Source: Anaerolineales bacterium
Lineage (GTDB): Bacteria > Chloroflexota > Anaerolineae > Anaerolineales > E44-bin32
DNA length: 10,181 nt
NCBI GenBank assembly: GCA_023144145.1
Contig: JAGLGG010000237.1
Span: 1-10,181, forward strand
Reading direction: 5' to 3'
Numbering within the stretch: position 1 is the first letter of the stretch; the number at the start of each line of letters is the position of its first letter. Below the pieces are notes generated by a model. It was not told the DNA's origin. It ran no database searches and worked only from the letters and a program-made list of their open reading frames with translations. Both the position numbers and the translations under genes were made by a program. Below, piece by piece: positions 1 through 6,567 of the stretch.

Positions 1-123
1 GATCACAGTCTCCCATCACGTGGTAAGATGGGCCAACTTCTGGGTCAGGTGGCATACAAAGTGTCATGCTATTTGGAGGACCCAGCAATAGCTCAACATG
101 GTGAAAGCTCAAGTGTATAAAGC
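1..123. other. Left edge, possible partial gene, strand undecided
   Basis: Two frames are open across this stretch. On the + strand, frame 1 reads 39 codons to a TAA at 118-120, in the same frame as tgt and 3 nt before its ATG. It ends in ...YKVSCYLEDPAIAQHGESSSV (last part) and could be the tail of an upstream gene in the tgt operon. On the - strand a frame is open to the window edge and contains MTLCMPPDPEVGPSYHVMGD, which could be the start of a divergent gene, but no Shine-Dalgarno precedes it. I recognise neither peptide, and 120 nt are too few for codon use to decide. No promoter is evident for tgt. Confidence 0.25.
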
Positions 124-1245
124 ATGAAACATTTTACATTCAACCTTATTGCGCAAGATGGACGTGGGCGTGCAGGAACCTTTCAAACCCCGCATGGTTG
201 CATATCTACACCTGTATTTGCTCCAGTTGGGACACAAGCAACTGTCAAAGCGCTGACTCCTGCCCAATTAGAGGAGCTAGGTGTCACACTGCTGCTTGCC
301 AATACTTACCACCTCTATCTAAGGCCAGGCGCTGATCTAATCAGCGACATGGGTGGCTTACACAATTTTATGAATTGGAACGGTCCAATTCTAACGGATT
401 CAGGCGGTTTTCAAGTTTTTTCTCTCGAAGATAGAAGAGAAGTTAGCGATCGAGGCGTAATTTTCAAATCGCATCTTGATGGTTCCGAACATGAATTTAC
501 ACCTGAGAACACAATACGTATGCAGGAAATGCTTGGCGCCGACATCATCATGGTGTTGGATGAATGCGCCACGCCGTACGAACGAGAGTATAACGAGCAG
601 GCCCTGGAGCGGACGCACCAATGGGCAGAGCGCGCTCTAGCGGTCAAGGCACGAGAGGATCAGGCCCTCATTGGCATTATCCAAGGAGGCATTTTCCCAG
701 ATTTGAGAAAGCGATCGGCTGAATTCATTTCTTCGCTGGATTTCCCCGGGGTTGCTATCGGCGGGCTCTCCGTTGGCGAAACGAAAGAGGAGATGTACGA
801 CATTTTAGATGTAGTGGAGCCAATCCTTCCCAAGGAGAAGCCTAGGTATCTGATGGGTGTTGGCTCACCAGATGATATCGTAGAAGCAGTATGGCGAGGT
901 GTGGATATTTTTGACTGTGTGCTCCCAACGCGCATGGCTCGAAATAATGCGGCACTGACACGCACGGGGAGGTTGAATTTACGAAATGCCCCTTATCGCT
1001 CTGATCGGCGACCCATCGACCAGCAATGTTCATGTTATACGTGCAAGAATTTTTCGAGAGCATATGTGCGTCATTTGATCGTTGCGCAGGAAATGTTGGC
1101 CGCCTCCTTGCTTTCAATTCATAATCTTCAGACTTTGATATCACTTTGCAACGATCTGAGAGAAGCGATCATTGCAGGCCGTCTGGATAAATTTGTTGAA
1201 GAGTTTCGCGCCCATTATCAGAAACATCGTCCATCGGAGACTTAG
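124..1245 (+). CDS. tgt: Queuine/preQ1 tRNA-guanine transglycosylase
   Basis: This cytosolic enzyme swaps guanine-34 in the anticodon of GUN tRNAs (Asp, Asn, His, Tyr) for the queuosine precursor preQ1. The 373-residue length is normal for the bacterial family. The general acid/base Asp is D92 in TDSGGFQVF, and the nucleophile is D264 in DIFDCVLPTR. The C-terminal zinc site is C302, C304, C307 (CSCYTC) with H333. C148 (DECAT) and V217 (GGLSVGE) match the residues lining the preQ1 pocket in bacterial enzymes, so preQ1 is the likely substrate. The ATG at 124 is the only sensible start, because an in-frame TAA sits 3 nt upstream. No good Shine-Dalgarno is visible, which would fit coupling to an upstream gene. 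It is followed after 3 nt by uppP, whose ribosome site GGAGA (1236-1240) lies inside the tgt end. Confidence 0.97.
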   Translation: MKHFTFNLIAQDGRGRAGTFQTPHGCISTPVFAPVGTQATVKALTPAQLEELGVTLLLANTYHLYLRPGADLISDMGGLHNFMNWNGPILTDSGGFQVFSLEDRREVSDRGVIFKSHLDGSEHEFTPENTIRMQEMLGADIIMVLDECATPYEREYNEQALERTHQWAERALAVKAREDQALIGIIQGGIFPDLRKRSAEFISSLDFPGVAIGGLSVGETKEEMYDILDVVEPILPKEKPRYLMGVGSPDDIVEAVWRGVDIFDCVLPTRMARNNAALTRTGRLNLRNAPYRSDRRPIDQQCSCYTCKNFSRAYVRHLIVAQEMLAASLLSIHNLQTLISLCNDLREAIIAGRLDKFVEEFRAHYQKHRPSET

Positions 1246-1248
1246 CCT

Positions 1249-2073
1249 ATGACGCTCTTTCAAGCGTTTGTCCTCGGCGTAGTTCAAGGACTGACAGAGT
1301 TTATACCGGTATCCTCTTCAGGACATCTTGTGCTTGTTCCGTGGCTGTTGAAATGGGATCTAGAGCCACAAGCTGCTTTTATGTTTGATGTGCTGGTCCA
1401 ATGGGGGACACTTCTGGCTGTTATCGTTTATTTTTGGAAAGATCTGAAGGTCATAACCACTGCGGCGATATTTAGTTTACGAAATCGCGATCAGCCATTA
1501 TCGTCGGATGCTCGTCTAGCATGGTTGGTTGCTCTCTCAACTATTCCGGCCTTGTTTGCGGGCTTGTTGCTTAAATCGCTGGTTGAGGATGCGATCAACA
1601 GCCCCCGAGTAGTTTTTATCTTTTTACTCATTACAGGCGCGTTACTCTTCTTCGCTGAAAAGTTAGGACGGCGTTTCAAGTCGATGACGAATATTTCGAA
1701 TGCTGATGCAATTTGGATTGGGGTTTTTCAGATATTTTCATTATTCCCGGGGGTTTCAAGGTCTGGTGTGACGATATCAGCTGGTATATTTCGTGGGATC
1801 AAACGAGACACTGCAGCTCGTTTCTCATTCTTGATGGTTGTACCAATTATGATTGCAGCAGGGATCATAGCTCTGATTGATTTGGCAACTACTCCTGATG
1901 CGCTATCGCTTATCGGAACATTAATCATCGGGTTTATCGTGGCGGCAATTGTGGGATATATTTCTATCCACTGGCTGTTGAAGTTCCTCTCCGAACGATC
2001 CTTGTATTATTTTTCAGGTTATTGCTTGTTTATCGGATTGATGGGAATTCTTGCGGTGGGACTCAATGCCTAA
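1249..2073 (+). CDS. uppP: Undecaprenyl-diphosphatase UppP (BacA family)
   Basis: This integral membrane phosphatase converts undecaprenyl diphosphate to the monophosphate, recycling the lipid carrier for peptidoglycan and other surface polymers; extra copies give bacitracin resistance. At 274 residues it has the family's normal length. Both signature motifs are present: QGLTEFIPVSSSGHLVL at 13-29 (E17, serines 22-24, H26) and PGVSRSG at 167-173 with the catalytic Arg R171. Hydrophobic segments are spread along the chain, clearest near 50-63, 91-109, 120-136, 194-211, 220-238 and 253-271. The ATG at 1249 has GGAGA at 1236-1240, 8 nt upstream. It is packed between tgt (3 nt gap) and the lipoprotein gene (8 nt overlap), which suggests one transcript. 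The neighbours do not suggest a special role. Confidence 0.97.
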   Translation: MTLFQAFVLGVVQGLTEFIPVSSSGHLVLVPWLLKWDLEPQAAFMFDVLVQWGTLLAVIVYFWKDLKVITTAAIFSLRNRDQPLSSDARLAWLVALSTIPALFAGLLLKSLVEDAINSPRVVFIFLLITGALLFFAEKLGRRFKSMTNISNADAIWIGVFQIFSLFPGVSRSGVTISAGIFRGIKRDTAARFSFLMVVPIMIAAGIIALIDLATTPDALSLIGTLIIGFIVAAIVGYISIHWLLKFLSERSLYYFSGYCLFIGLMGILAVGLNA

Positions 2074-2824
2074 GCGGTTTTCACTTTTGTTCTTGCTTAT
2101 TGCGTTGGTGGGCTGCGTTCCGCAACTAACAGCAACGCCCGAGCCTCAGAGTGTTCCCCGAATCACGACGACACCCGAGTTGGAAGAGTTGGTAATATCT
2201 TGGGTTACTCAATATCGAACTGAGGTCGATGATGCAATTATTCACGTCCAAACGCTATCATCCCAAGTTGTTTTATCCTCAATTGAAGCTGGCGATATGG
2301 ATCTGGCAATCCTAGGCATCGACCCACCAGAGAGTTTGTTTGCCACTCCACTCTCTCGCCAGGCGGTTGTCGTAGTGGTGAACCCTGAAAATGATGTGGA
2401 CTCTCTAAATCTCGATCAGCTTAGAGCGCTATTTTCTGGTCGCGCATATTCTTGGGAAGGAATAACTGGAGAAATTAATAGTGCCCAACCAGTTGTGCCA
2501 CTTCAGGGCGACTCAACCAGGATCGTTTTTGAGCAGGTTGTCATGGATGAGGCCTCCTTTACGCCAAACGCACTTTTGGCCCCCACACCAAATCTAATGC
2601 GTGGGATGATTGTGGAGGACTCAGGCTCTATTGGATTCGTATTGCAGAACTACATCGACAGCGAGTTGAAGCAAATTGGAATCGAGGGTGTGTTGCCGGG
2701 AAATGTTACAGATCAGGCAGGCGATTATCCATTGTGGATCGATATTTTGGCTGTTTCGATTGAGGAGCCTCAAGGAGTTTTGAGGGATTTTGTTGTTTGG
2801 TTGCAAGGGTTAGAGATCCGATAA
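2066..2824 (+). CDS. PstS-like substrate-binding lipoprotein
   Basis: A 252-residue secreted lipoprotein resembling the PstS/PBP-like-2 phosphate-binding family. The N-terminus MPKRFSLLFLLIALVGC is a type II signal peptide with lipobox LVGC and lipidated C17, followed by a short Thr/Pro linker. Family features are the stretch SLNLDQLRALFSGRAYSWEG at 113-132, the ligand-loop-like GDSTRIVFEQ at 148-157, and GSIGFV at 187-192. A TTG further upstream (2051) would put five extra residues before the signal peptide. The ATG at 2066 is preferred because it gives a clean signal and has GGTGGG at 2055-2060. That start overlaps the end of uppP by 8 nt. No permease or ATPase genes (pstC, pstA, pstB) are here, so phosphate transport is not established; it may be an orphan sensor or scavenging protein with another anion or ligand. 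Confidence 0.85.
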   Translation: MPKRFSLLFLLIALVGCVPQLTATPEPQSVPRITTTPELEELVISWVTQYRTEVDDAIIHVQTLSSQVVLSSIEAGDMDLAILGIDPPESLFATPLSRQAVVVVVNPENDVDSLNLDQLRALFSGRAYSWEGITGEINSAQPVVPLQGDSTRIVFEQVVMDEASFTPNALLAPTPNLMRGMIVEDSGSIGFVLQNYIDSELKQIGIEGVLPGNVTDQAGDYPLWIDILAVSIEEPQGVLRDFVVWLQGLEIR

Positions 2825-2871
2825 ATTTTCCTCAAGCGTAATATGAGTGCACTGAAATAACTACCCTCAAT

Positions 2872-2910
2872 GCGAGTGGAGGCGTCCTCTTCTTGCGATT
2901 GACCTTTTTT
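2872..2910 (+). terminator. Putative intrinsic terminator after the lipoprotein gene
   Basis: A hairpin pairs GCGAG (2872-2876) with CTTGC (2892-2896), then, past a U-U mismatch, GGAGG-like 2878-2882 with 2886-2890, closing on a 3-nt loop. A run of six T follows at 2905-2910, 8 nt after the stem, which is further than ideal. It lies 48 nt past the stop of the + strand cluster and in the convergent gap with the - strand hydrolase. A longer alternative pairing, CACTGAAA (2850-2857) with TTTCAGTG (2908-2915), would compete with it. Confidence 0.45.
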
Positions 2911-2949
2911 CAGTGGAGTCATGACACTGCAATCTATGTTCTGTACTTA

Positions 2950-3606
2950 TCACAGGAAGGGATTTGCCCTGCGCTCCTGATTCACAGTTGTTGCAGGACC
3001 GTGCCCTGGGAGAAGTTGAAAATCGTCGGGTAATGTCATGACGTGCTCTTGAATACTGCTTAGGAGTTGATCCCAGCTTCCCCCCGGCAAATCGGTTCGA
3101 CCCACACTCATATTGAAAATCAAATCGCCACAAAATACCAATTTTTGACTCTCGATTACGAATATCACGTGACCGGGAGAATGACCGGGCGTGTGTCGGA
3201 CTTCGATTGCATGATTTCCCAAGTTGAGTTGCATTCCATGTTGCAGGGAAATGGTGGGTTCAGGTCCTGGATCAAACTCGCCCATCCCGAAAGCTGGAGC
3301 TCCGCCAAGGGCGCGCCAGAGAGGTTGATCTTCTGGATGGAGAGCCACCTCAATAGGATGATTGAGCGAGTTAGCAATTTGTGCTGCGCCACCAAAATGA
3401 TCAAAGTGAGCGTGTGTGAGCCATAAATATGCGATCTTCCAGTCAAGCTCTTTGGCCGCTTGCACGATCTGCTCTCCGTCAGCACCTGGATCGATGACGA
3501 CGGCTATTTTTGAAATTGGGTCGCCTACTAAATAGGCATTGGTCATAACCGGGCCAACTTCGAAGGTTTGGATTTCCAATTGATAATTTTCACTGATATC
3601 AGTCAC
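2950..3606 (-). CDS. Metallo-beta-lactamase-fold hydrolase, YcbL/glyoxalase II type
   Basis: A 218-residue soluble metallohydrolase. The metal site is complete: THAHFDH at 64-70 (H65, H67, D69, H70), H142 in TPGHSPGH, D161 in FCGDLIF, and H202 in PGHGP. The motif VGRTDLPGGS (168-177) and the ending ERRANPFL are typical of the short YcbL-like branch, which lacks the long C-terminal substrate domain of full glyoxalase II. Such proteins hydrolyse S-lactoylglutathione or related thioesters; the physiological substrate here is unknown, and a non-glutathione thiol is possible. Translation starts at a GTG (3604-3606): the frame is closed upstream by a stop near 3637, no ATG lies between, and GGAGA (3611-3615 complement) sits 4 nt before it. 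The GTG overlaps the TGA of a candidate small ORF. The gene is convergent with the lipoprotein gene and divergent from tnaA. Confidence 0.9.
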   Translation of the reverse strand: MTDISENYQLEIQTFEVGPVMTNAYLVGDPISKIAVVIDPGADGEQIVQAAKELDWKIAYLWLTHAHFDHFGGAAQIANSLNHPIEVALHPEDQPLWRALGGAPAFGMGEFDPGPEPTISLQHGMQLNLGNHAIEVRHTPGHSPGHVIFVIESQKLVFCGDLIFNMSVGRTDLPGGSWDQLLSSIQEHVMTLPDDFQLLPGHGPATTVNQERRANPFL

Positions 3607-3719
3607 TGCTTCTCCGTAGGTTCTACTGTTGAGATTTCAATTTTATAATCCACCGTGTCTTGCTGTTTGGGTGGCTTGTTCCATGTGATATTGTTTATCC
3701 AGGAAGAGTAAGAAGCCAA
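3603..3719 (-). CDS. Candidate 38-residue small ORF coupled to the hydrolase
   Basis: A short frame bounded upstream by an in-frame TAG and starting at TTG (3717-3719). It ends in a TGA that shares GTGA with the start codon of the hydrolase, a usual translational-coupling geometry. AGGG lies about 6 nt before the TTG. The peptide begins MASYSSWINNITWNKPPK and ends TVDYKIEISTVEPTEKQ. It has no signal peptide or membrane segment, and I recognise no family. Its segment YKIEISTVE resembles YQLEIQTFE near the N-terminus of the hydrolase (residues 9-17). That could reflect a partial tandem duplication or be chance. A TTG start and short length keep confidence low; the stretch may simply be untranslated leader. 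Confidence 0.3.
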   Translation of the reverse strand: MASYSSWINNITWNKPPKQQDTVDYKIEISTVEPTEKQ

Positions 3720-3776
3720 CTATACCCTACTTTTGAGCCATGTTAGACTGAGCGTATCCCAAATTCGGAGGCACGA

Positions 3777-5156
3777 ATGATATCTTACCCGCCAGAACCC
3801 TTCCGCATCAAGGTTGTTGAAAAAATCCAGTTGTTAGACCGCGAGGCGCGGGAGAAGGTGATGGAAGAGGCTGGTTTTAATGTCTTTAATATCGCTTCGA
3901 AAGATGTATATATCGATTTATTAACAGATTCGGGCACGGGAGCGATGAGTGACCAACAATGGTCCGCAATAATGCAGGGTGACGAGGCATATGCTGGAGC
4001 GAGATCCTTTTATCGTTTGAAAGAGTCGGTTGAGAAGATTTTTAGCTTCAGGTATTTTATCCCTACTCACCAAGGCCGCGCGGCAGAGAATATCTTGGCA
4101 GAACTGCTGGTTCGACCTGGAACGATGGTTCCATCAAATACTCATTTCGATACAACCCAGGCAAACATCCTTGCTCGAGGTGGACGTCCCGAGAATTTAG
4201 TAATTTCCGAGTCAGAGGATCCATCTACAAGATACCCATTCAAAGGCAACATGGATGTTGCCAAATTAGAAAGGGTGATTGAGGAAGTTGGAACTGAGAA
4301 CATTCCATTGGGGATGATTACCATTACCAATAATGCTTCAGGTGGGCAACCCGTTTCCATGGAGAACATCCGGCAGGCGAGTGAGGTTTATCGGAGGCAT
4401 AAGATCCCATTTTTCATTGATGCCTGTCGTTATGCAGAGAACGCATTTTTTATTAAGTCGCGTGAATCTGGGTATGAAAACAAGCCCCTTTTGCAGATTG
4501 CAAACGAGATATTTTCATATGCAGACGGTGTAATTATGAGCGCCAAGAAGGATGCTATCGTCAACATCGGTGGCTTCCTCGCCATGAATGATGAGCAGCT
4601 CTTCAACCAGGCGCGCAACAAACTTGTTTTAAGAGAAGGGTTTCCCACATATGGTGGCTTGGCAGGACGAGACTTGGATGCCATTGCAGTTGGATTGTGG
4701 GAGGGCCTGGAAGAAAGTTATCTCGAGTATCGAGTTGGACAGACGAAGTATTTCGGAGAGCGATTATTACAGATCGGTGTTCCCATCGTCGAGCCCCCCG
4801 GAGGTCACGCGATTTACGTAGACGCAGGTATGATGCTCTCGCATATATCACGAGATATATTTCCGGGACAGGCGCTCTCGATTGAACTTTATTTAGAAGG
4901 TGGGATCAGAGCAGTTGAATTGGGATCGGTTGCCTTTGCATACGAAGATCCAAGCACAGGTGAAACAATCTACCCAGCTCTCGAAATGTTGAGATTAGCG
5001 ATCCCTCGCAGAGTTTACACTCGCGCCCATTTCGATTTTGTCGTGGATGTATTCGGTCGAATTATGGAGAATCGTGAAACGATCCCGGGATATCGGCTCA
5101 CATATGCTCCGAAATTACTGCGACACTTCACAGCCGCATTTGAGCCGGTTCAATAG
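3777..5156 (+). CDS. tnaA: Tryptophanase (PLP beta-eliminating lyase)
   Basis: A cytosolic, K+-dependent PLP enzyme of the tryptophanase/tyrosine phenol-lyase family. Tryptophanase cleaves L-tryptophan to indole, pyruvate and ammonia. The 459 residues align from end to end with both enzymes. The Schiff-base lysine is K258 in MSAKKDA; other active-site residues are Y72 (GDEAYAG), R101 (THQGRAAEN), D215 and R218 (FIDACRYAEN), and the GGLAGRD and IPRRVYT motifs. Three positions that separate the two enzymes favour tryptophanase: D125 in HFDTTQ (Thr in tyrosine phenol-lyase), L382 in RAVELG (Arg there, Ile in E. coli TnaA), and H450 in LRHFTA (Phe there). The ATG at 3777 has GGAGG at 3767-3771, 5 nt upstream. 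It stands alone: no tnaB permease and no clear TnaC-like Trp leader peptide lie in the 57 nt before it. Overall similarity alone could get it labelled tyrosine phenol-lyase. Confidence 0.88.
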   Translation: MISYPPEPFRIKVVEKIQLLDREAREKVMEEAGFNVFNIASKDVYIDLLTDSGTGAMSDQQWSAIMQGDEAYAGARSFYRLKESVEKIFSFRYFIPTHQGRAAENILAELLVRPGTMVPSNTHFDTTQANILARGGRPENLVISESEDPSTRYPFKGNMDVAKLERVIEEVGTENIPLGMITITNNASGGQPVSMENIRQASEVYRRHKIPFFIDACRYAENAFFIKSRESGYENKPLLQIANEIFSYADGVIMSAKKDAIVNIGGFLAMNDEQLFNQARNKLVLREGFPTYGGLAGRDLDAIAVGLWEGLEESYLEYRVGQTKYFGERLLQIGVPIVEPPGGHAIYVDAGMMLSHISRDIFPGQALSIELYLEGGIRAVELGSVAFAYEDPSTGETIYPALEMLRLAIPRRVYTRAHFDFVVDVFGRIMENRETIPGYRLTYAPKLLRHFTAAFEPVQ

Positions 5157-5207
5157 ACCGAATAGGAAAGTGTCGCTTTTAGAAGGGAATATTGTGCAGT
5201 GTTTCTT

Positions 5208-5738
5208 TTAAGAGGTGAGGTATGAATCAGTGCTCATTTCAATATAAGCCGGTTCTTCCCAACGAATCACCGCAATGCGGGGAGGGATGAGAAAGCTGTT
5301 TGCGAAATCATCGAACCTTCCTCCCGATTGTCGATAACTGACAATGAGGGGGTCTGGCGCGAGAAGAATCCGAGCAAAGTAGTCCTTCAATTCCCAAAGA
5401 TAAGGGGATAAGAGCTGGGGGAGCCCCATATTCTTTCCATGATCACTCTCGCCAATAGCAAGCATAATGCCCTGAGCGATTGCATAGCGGTGCTCATCCT
5501 CTGGTAAATCTCCAGGAATAATGACACGCCCACCGATGTAGATGGGACGATTTAGGGTCTCTTCCCAGGCGTTATATGTACCTAATAGATGGGCTGGTGG
5601 ATTGACGAATACCTCGGGAGGGTTTCGGAGAATTTCTTCAACTGGCACCGGTGGATGCGTAATCTCCAAATGGGAGACCAAGCCTAATGCGAGATTTTGT
5701 ACAAACCAACGTCTTTCTTCTTGGGTCGTAAGAAACAT
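5208..5738 (-). CDS. ImmA/IrrE-like protein lacking the zinc motif
   Basis: A 176-residue soluble protein without a signal peptide or membrane segment. Its layout recalls ImmA/IrrE peptidases: an N-terminal helix and PVPVEEILRNPP (30-41), then NRPIYIGG (63-70), a core helix RYAIAQGIMLAIGE (84-97), the helix YFARILLAPDPLI (120-132), and ANSFLIPPRIAVIRW (146-160). In active members the core helix reads HExxH; here the matching residues are Q89, G90 and L93, so no zinc site is possible. It is probably a non-catalytic relative, perhaps a binding or regulatory protein, but assignment to this fold is an inference from motif order. The frame extends upstream to a TTG (5765). The ATG at 5738 is preferred because AAGGGG (5748-5753 complement) lies 9 nt before it. 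No XRE-type regulator, the usual ImmA partner, is adjacent. It is convergent with tnaA, with about 50 nt between stops. Confidence 0.7.
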   Translation of the reverse strand: MFLTTQEERRWFVQNLALGLVSHLEITHPPVPVEEILRNPPEVFVNPPAHLLGTYNAWEETLNRPIYIGGRVIIPGDLPEDEHRYAIAQGIMLAIGESDHGKNMGLPQLLSPYLWELKDYFARILLAPDPLIVSYRQSGGRFDDFANSFLIPPRIAVIRWEEPAYIEMSTDSYLTS

Positions 5739-5771
5739 ACCAAATTGCCCCTTTGATGACAACAATTCTTA

Positions 5772-5822
5772 GCAGGAGAGGGATTTTTACCCAGGATCCG
5801 CCATCCCCATTTTAGCTCCTGC
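5772..5822 (-). promoter_or_regulatory. Nested stem-loop in the 5' leader of the ImmA-like gene
   Basis: GCAGGAG (5772-5778) pairs with CTCCTGC (5816-5822), and inside it GGGAT (5780-5784) pairs with ATCCC (5803-5807). Read on the - strand it lies 34 nt before the ATG at 5738, between any upstream promoter and the ribosome site. The downstream side has no T-run, so it does not look like an intrinsic terminator. A leader structure or a protein-binding inverted repeat are both possible. I recognise no known riboswitch class. Confidence 0.35.
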
Positions 5823-5943
5823 CCTGCACAAAGCCCCTTACAAAGCCCTAACAGTTTTGTTGCTTGCCCGTCAATTCGCTACTCTTCGGGTGATCAAACA
5901 CAGCCCAAATCGCCCTGTTATGAAAGCCAGTAGAATGATTGAC

Positions 5944-6032
5944 GTTGGGTATTCGGCATCACAAACGGATCAATCCATTATTAGCATTTACATCCATTCA
6001 ACAATTTAAATGCTACATTCCAAATGCCCAAC
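5944..6032. repeat. Nested inverted repeats
   Basis: The outer arms GTTGGGTATT (5944-5953) and AATGCCCAAC (6023-6032) pair over 10 positions with one G-U. They enclose perfect 9-nt arms, TAGCATTTA (5982-5990) and TAAATGCTA (6007-6015), with a 16-nt loop. The nesting would suit a small structured RNA, but the inner arms are AT-rich and each repeat alone could occur by chance. No promoter or terminator clearly frames it. Confidence 0.3.
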
Positions 6033-6157
6033 CTCGTTGACTGACCCTGAGTGTATTACAGATCATAGGGCATATGTCTCCACGAAGATGTGTTGTGATC
6101 TGTGGTGGGCTATCTAAAAAGCACTCCGATACACTGCCATTCCTCCAAAAACACAGC

Positions 6158-6185
6158 GTATGGGCAACTGGCCAGTTGCCCGTAC
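6158..6185. repeat. 28-nt palindrome with a perfect 20-nt core
   Basis: The core 6162-6181 is a perfect loopless palindrome with half-site GGGCAACTGG. It is extended by GTA (6158-6160) and TAC (6183-6185) after one mismatched pair (6161/6182). No T-run follows on either strand, so it is not a standard terminator. It could be a binding site for a dimeric regulator, a dispersed palindromic repeat, or a cruciform-forming element. It lies about 155 nt upstream of the gcv promoter. Confidence 0.6.
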
Positions 6186-6338
6186 ACCTGAGGCCTTTGA
6201 AGAGCATCTTTAATAAGTCAACTTACTCGCGCTATTGCAGATCTGAAATACCCTTTTAGGACAGCCCCCATATGTCGAATTCTTTCTCTGTGAGAGATTT
6301 TCCGTCTTTCATGGAATGCACCCCTGCCCCTTTCTTCC

Positions 6339-6367
6339 TTGACAATCCGATTTGCGCTTCTTAGAAT
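6339..6367 (+). promoter_or_regulatory. Strong sigma-70-type promoter of the gcv operon
   Basis: TTGACA (6339-6344), a 17-nt spacer and TAGAAT (6362-6367) match the housekeeping consensus at 11 of 12 positions with ideal spacing. The predicted transcript would start near 6374, about 12 nt before the first glycine aptamer, which is what a riboswitch-controlled leader needs. Confidence 0.85.
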
Positions 6368-6385
6368 GAGTATTGATAATCAAAC

Positions 6386-6565
6386 ACAGGCAGGGGAGAG
6401 ATCTGTCTAGACAGACACCGAAGGGGCAAACCTCGTACTATCGTGCAAATGCGTGGTGAAACTCTCAGGTAAAAGGACCCTGTCTGTTTATAACTCTGGA
6501 GAGCCATTAGGCACCGAAGGGGCAACCCGTCTATGGACGGCGAATCTCTCAGGTTGATGACAGAG
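6386..6565 (+). ncRNA. Tandem glycine riboswitch (two aptamers)
   Basis: The leader carries two copies of the gcvT-motif core. Aptamer 1 spans 6386-6487: P1 pairs ACAGGCAGGG (6386-6395) with CCCTGTCTGT (6478-6487), and the conserved CACCGAAGGGGCAA and ACTCTCAGGTAAAAGGAC follow in order. Aptamer 2 spans 6494-6565: P1 pairs CTCTG (6494-6498) with CAGAG (6561-6565). It has GCACCGAAGGGGCAA, the stem CCGTC/GACGG (6527-6531 with 6536-6540), and TCTCTCAGGT. A 6-nt linker, TTATAA, joins the two, as in cooperative glycine riboswitches. Binding of glycine to this class usually turns gcv genes on, so the cell would make the cleavage enzymes only when glycine is plentiful. The class and the genes downstream fit each other. 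Confidence 0.96.
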
Positions 6566-6567
6566 GG

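Larger units (their letters stand above)
5823..6338. other. Gene-free intergenic stretch with inverted repeats
   Basis: No convincing gene on either strand. The two short frames present (6074-6259 on + and 6013-6207 on -) overlap each other and have no ribosome site and no coding-like peptide. The stretch lies between the start of the - strand ImmA-like gene and the gcv promoter, so it must hold the promoter of the former. Several inverted repeats occur: the nested pair at 5944-6032, ACAGATCA (6058-6065) with TGATCTGT (6096-6103), and the palindrome at 6158-6185. No tRNA-like cloverleaf with a T-loop was seen. Confidence 0.6.

Noticed and set aside
2051..2065. TTG start five codons upstream for the lipoprotein
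   Set aside because: The ATG at 2066 gives a clean lipoprotein signal peptide and has a ribosome site at a good distance.
3067..3426. 119-codon + strand frame inside the hydrolase gene
   Set aside because: It is antisense to a gene with a complete metal-binding motif set, and its own peptide has no recognisable features.
3733..3760. TTGAGC...TATCCC as a tnaA promoter
   Set aside because: Poor -10 match and a 16-nt spacer; not distinguishable from background.
5739..5765. TTG start nine codons upstream for the ImmA-like protein
   Set aside because: AAGGGG sits 9 nt before the ATG at 5738, and the extra codons include that ribosome site.
6074..6259. 61-codon + strand frame in the spacer
   Set aside because: No ribosome site, an unlikely composition, and it reads straight through the 28-nt palindrome; an overlapping - strand frame is equally open.
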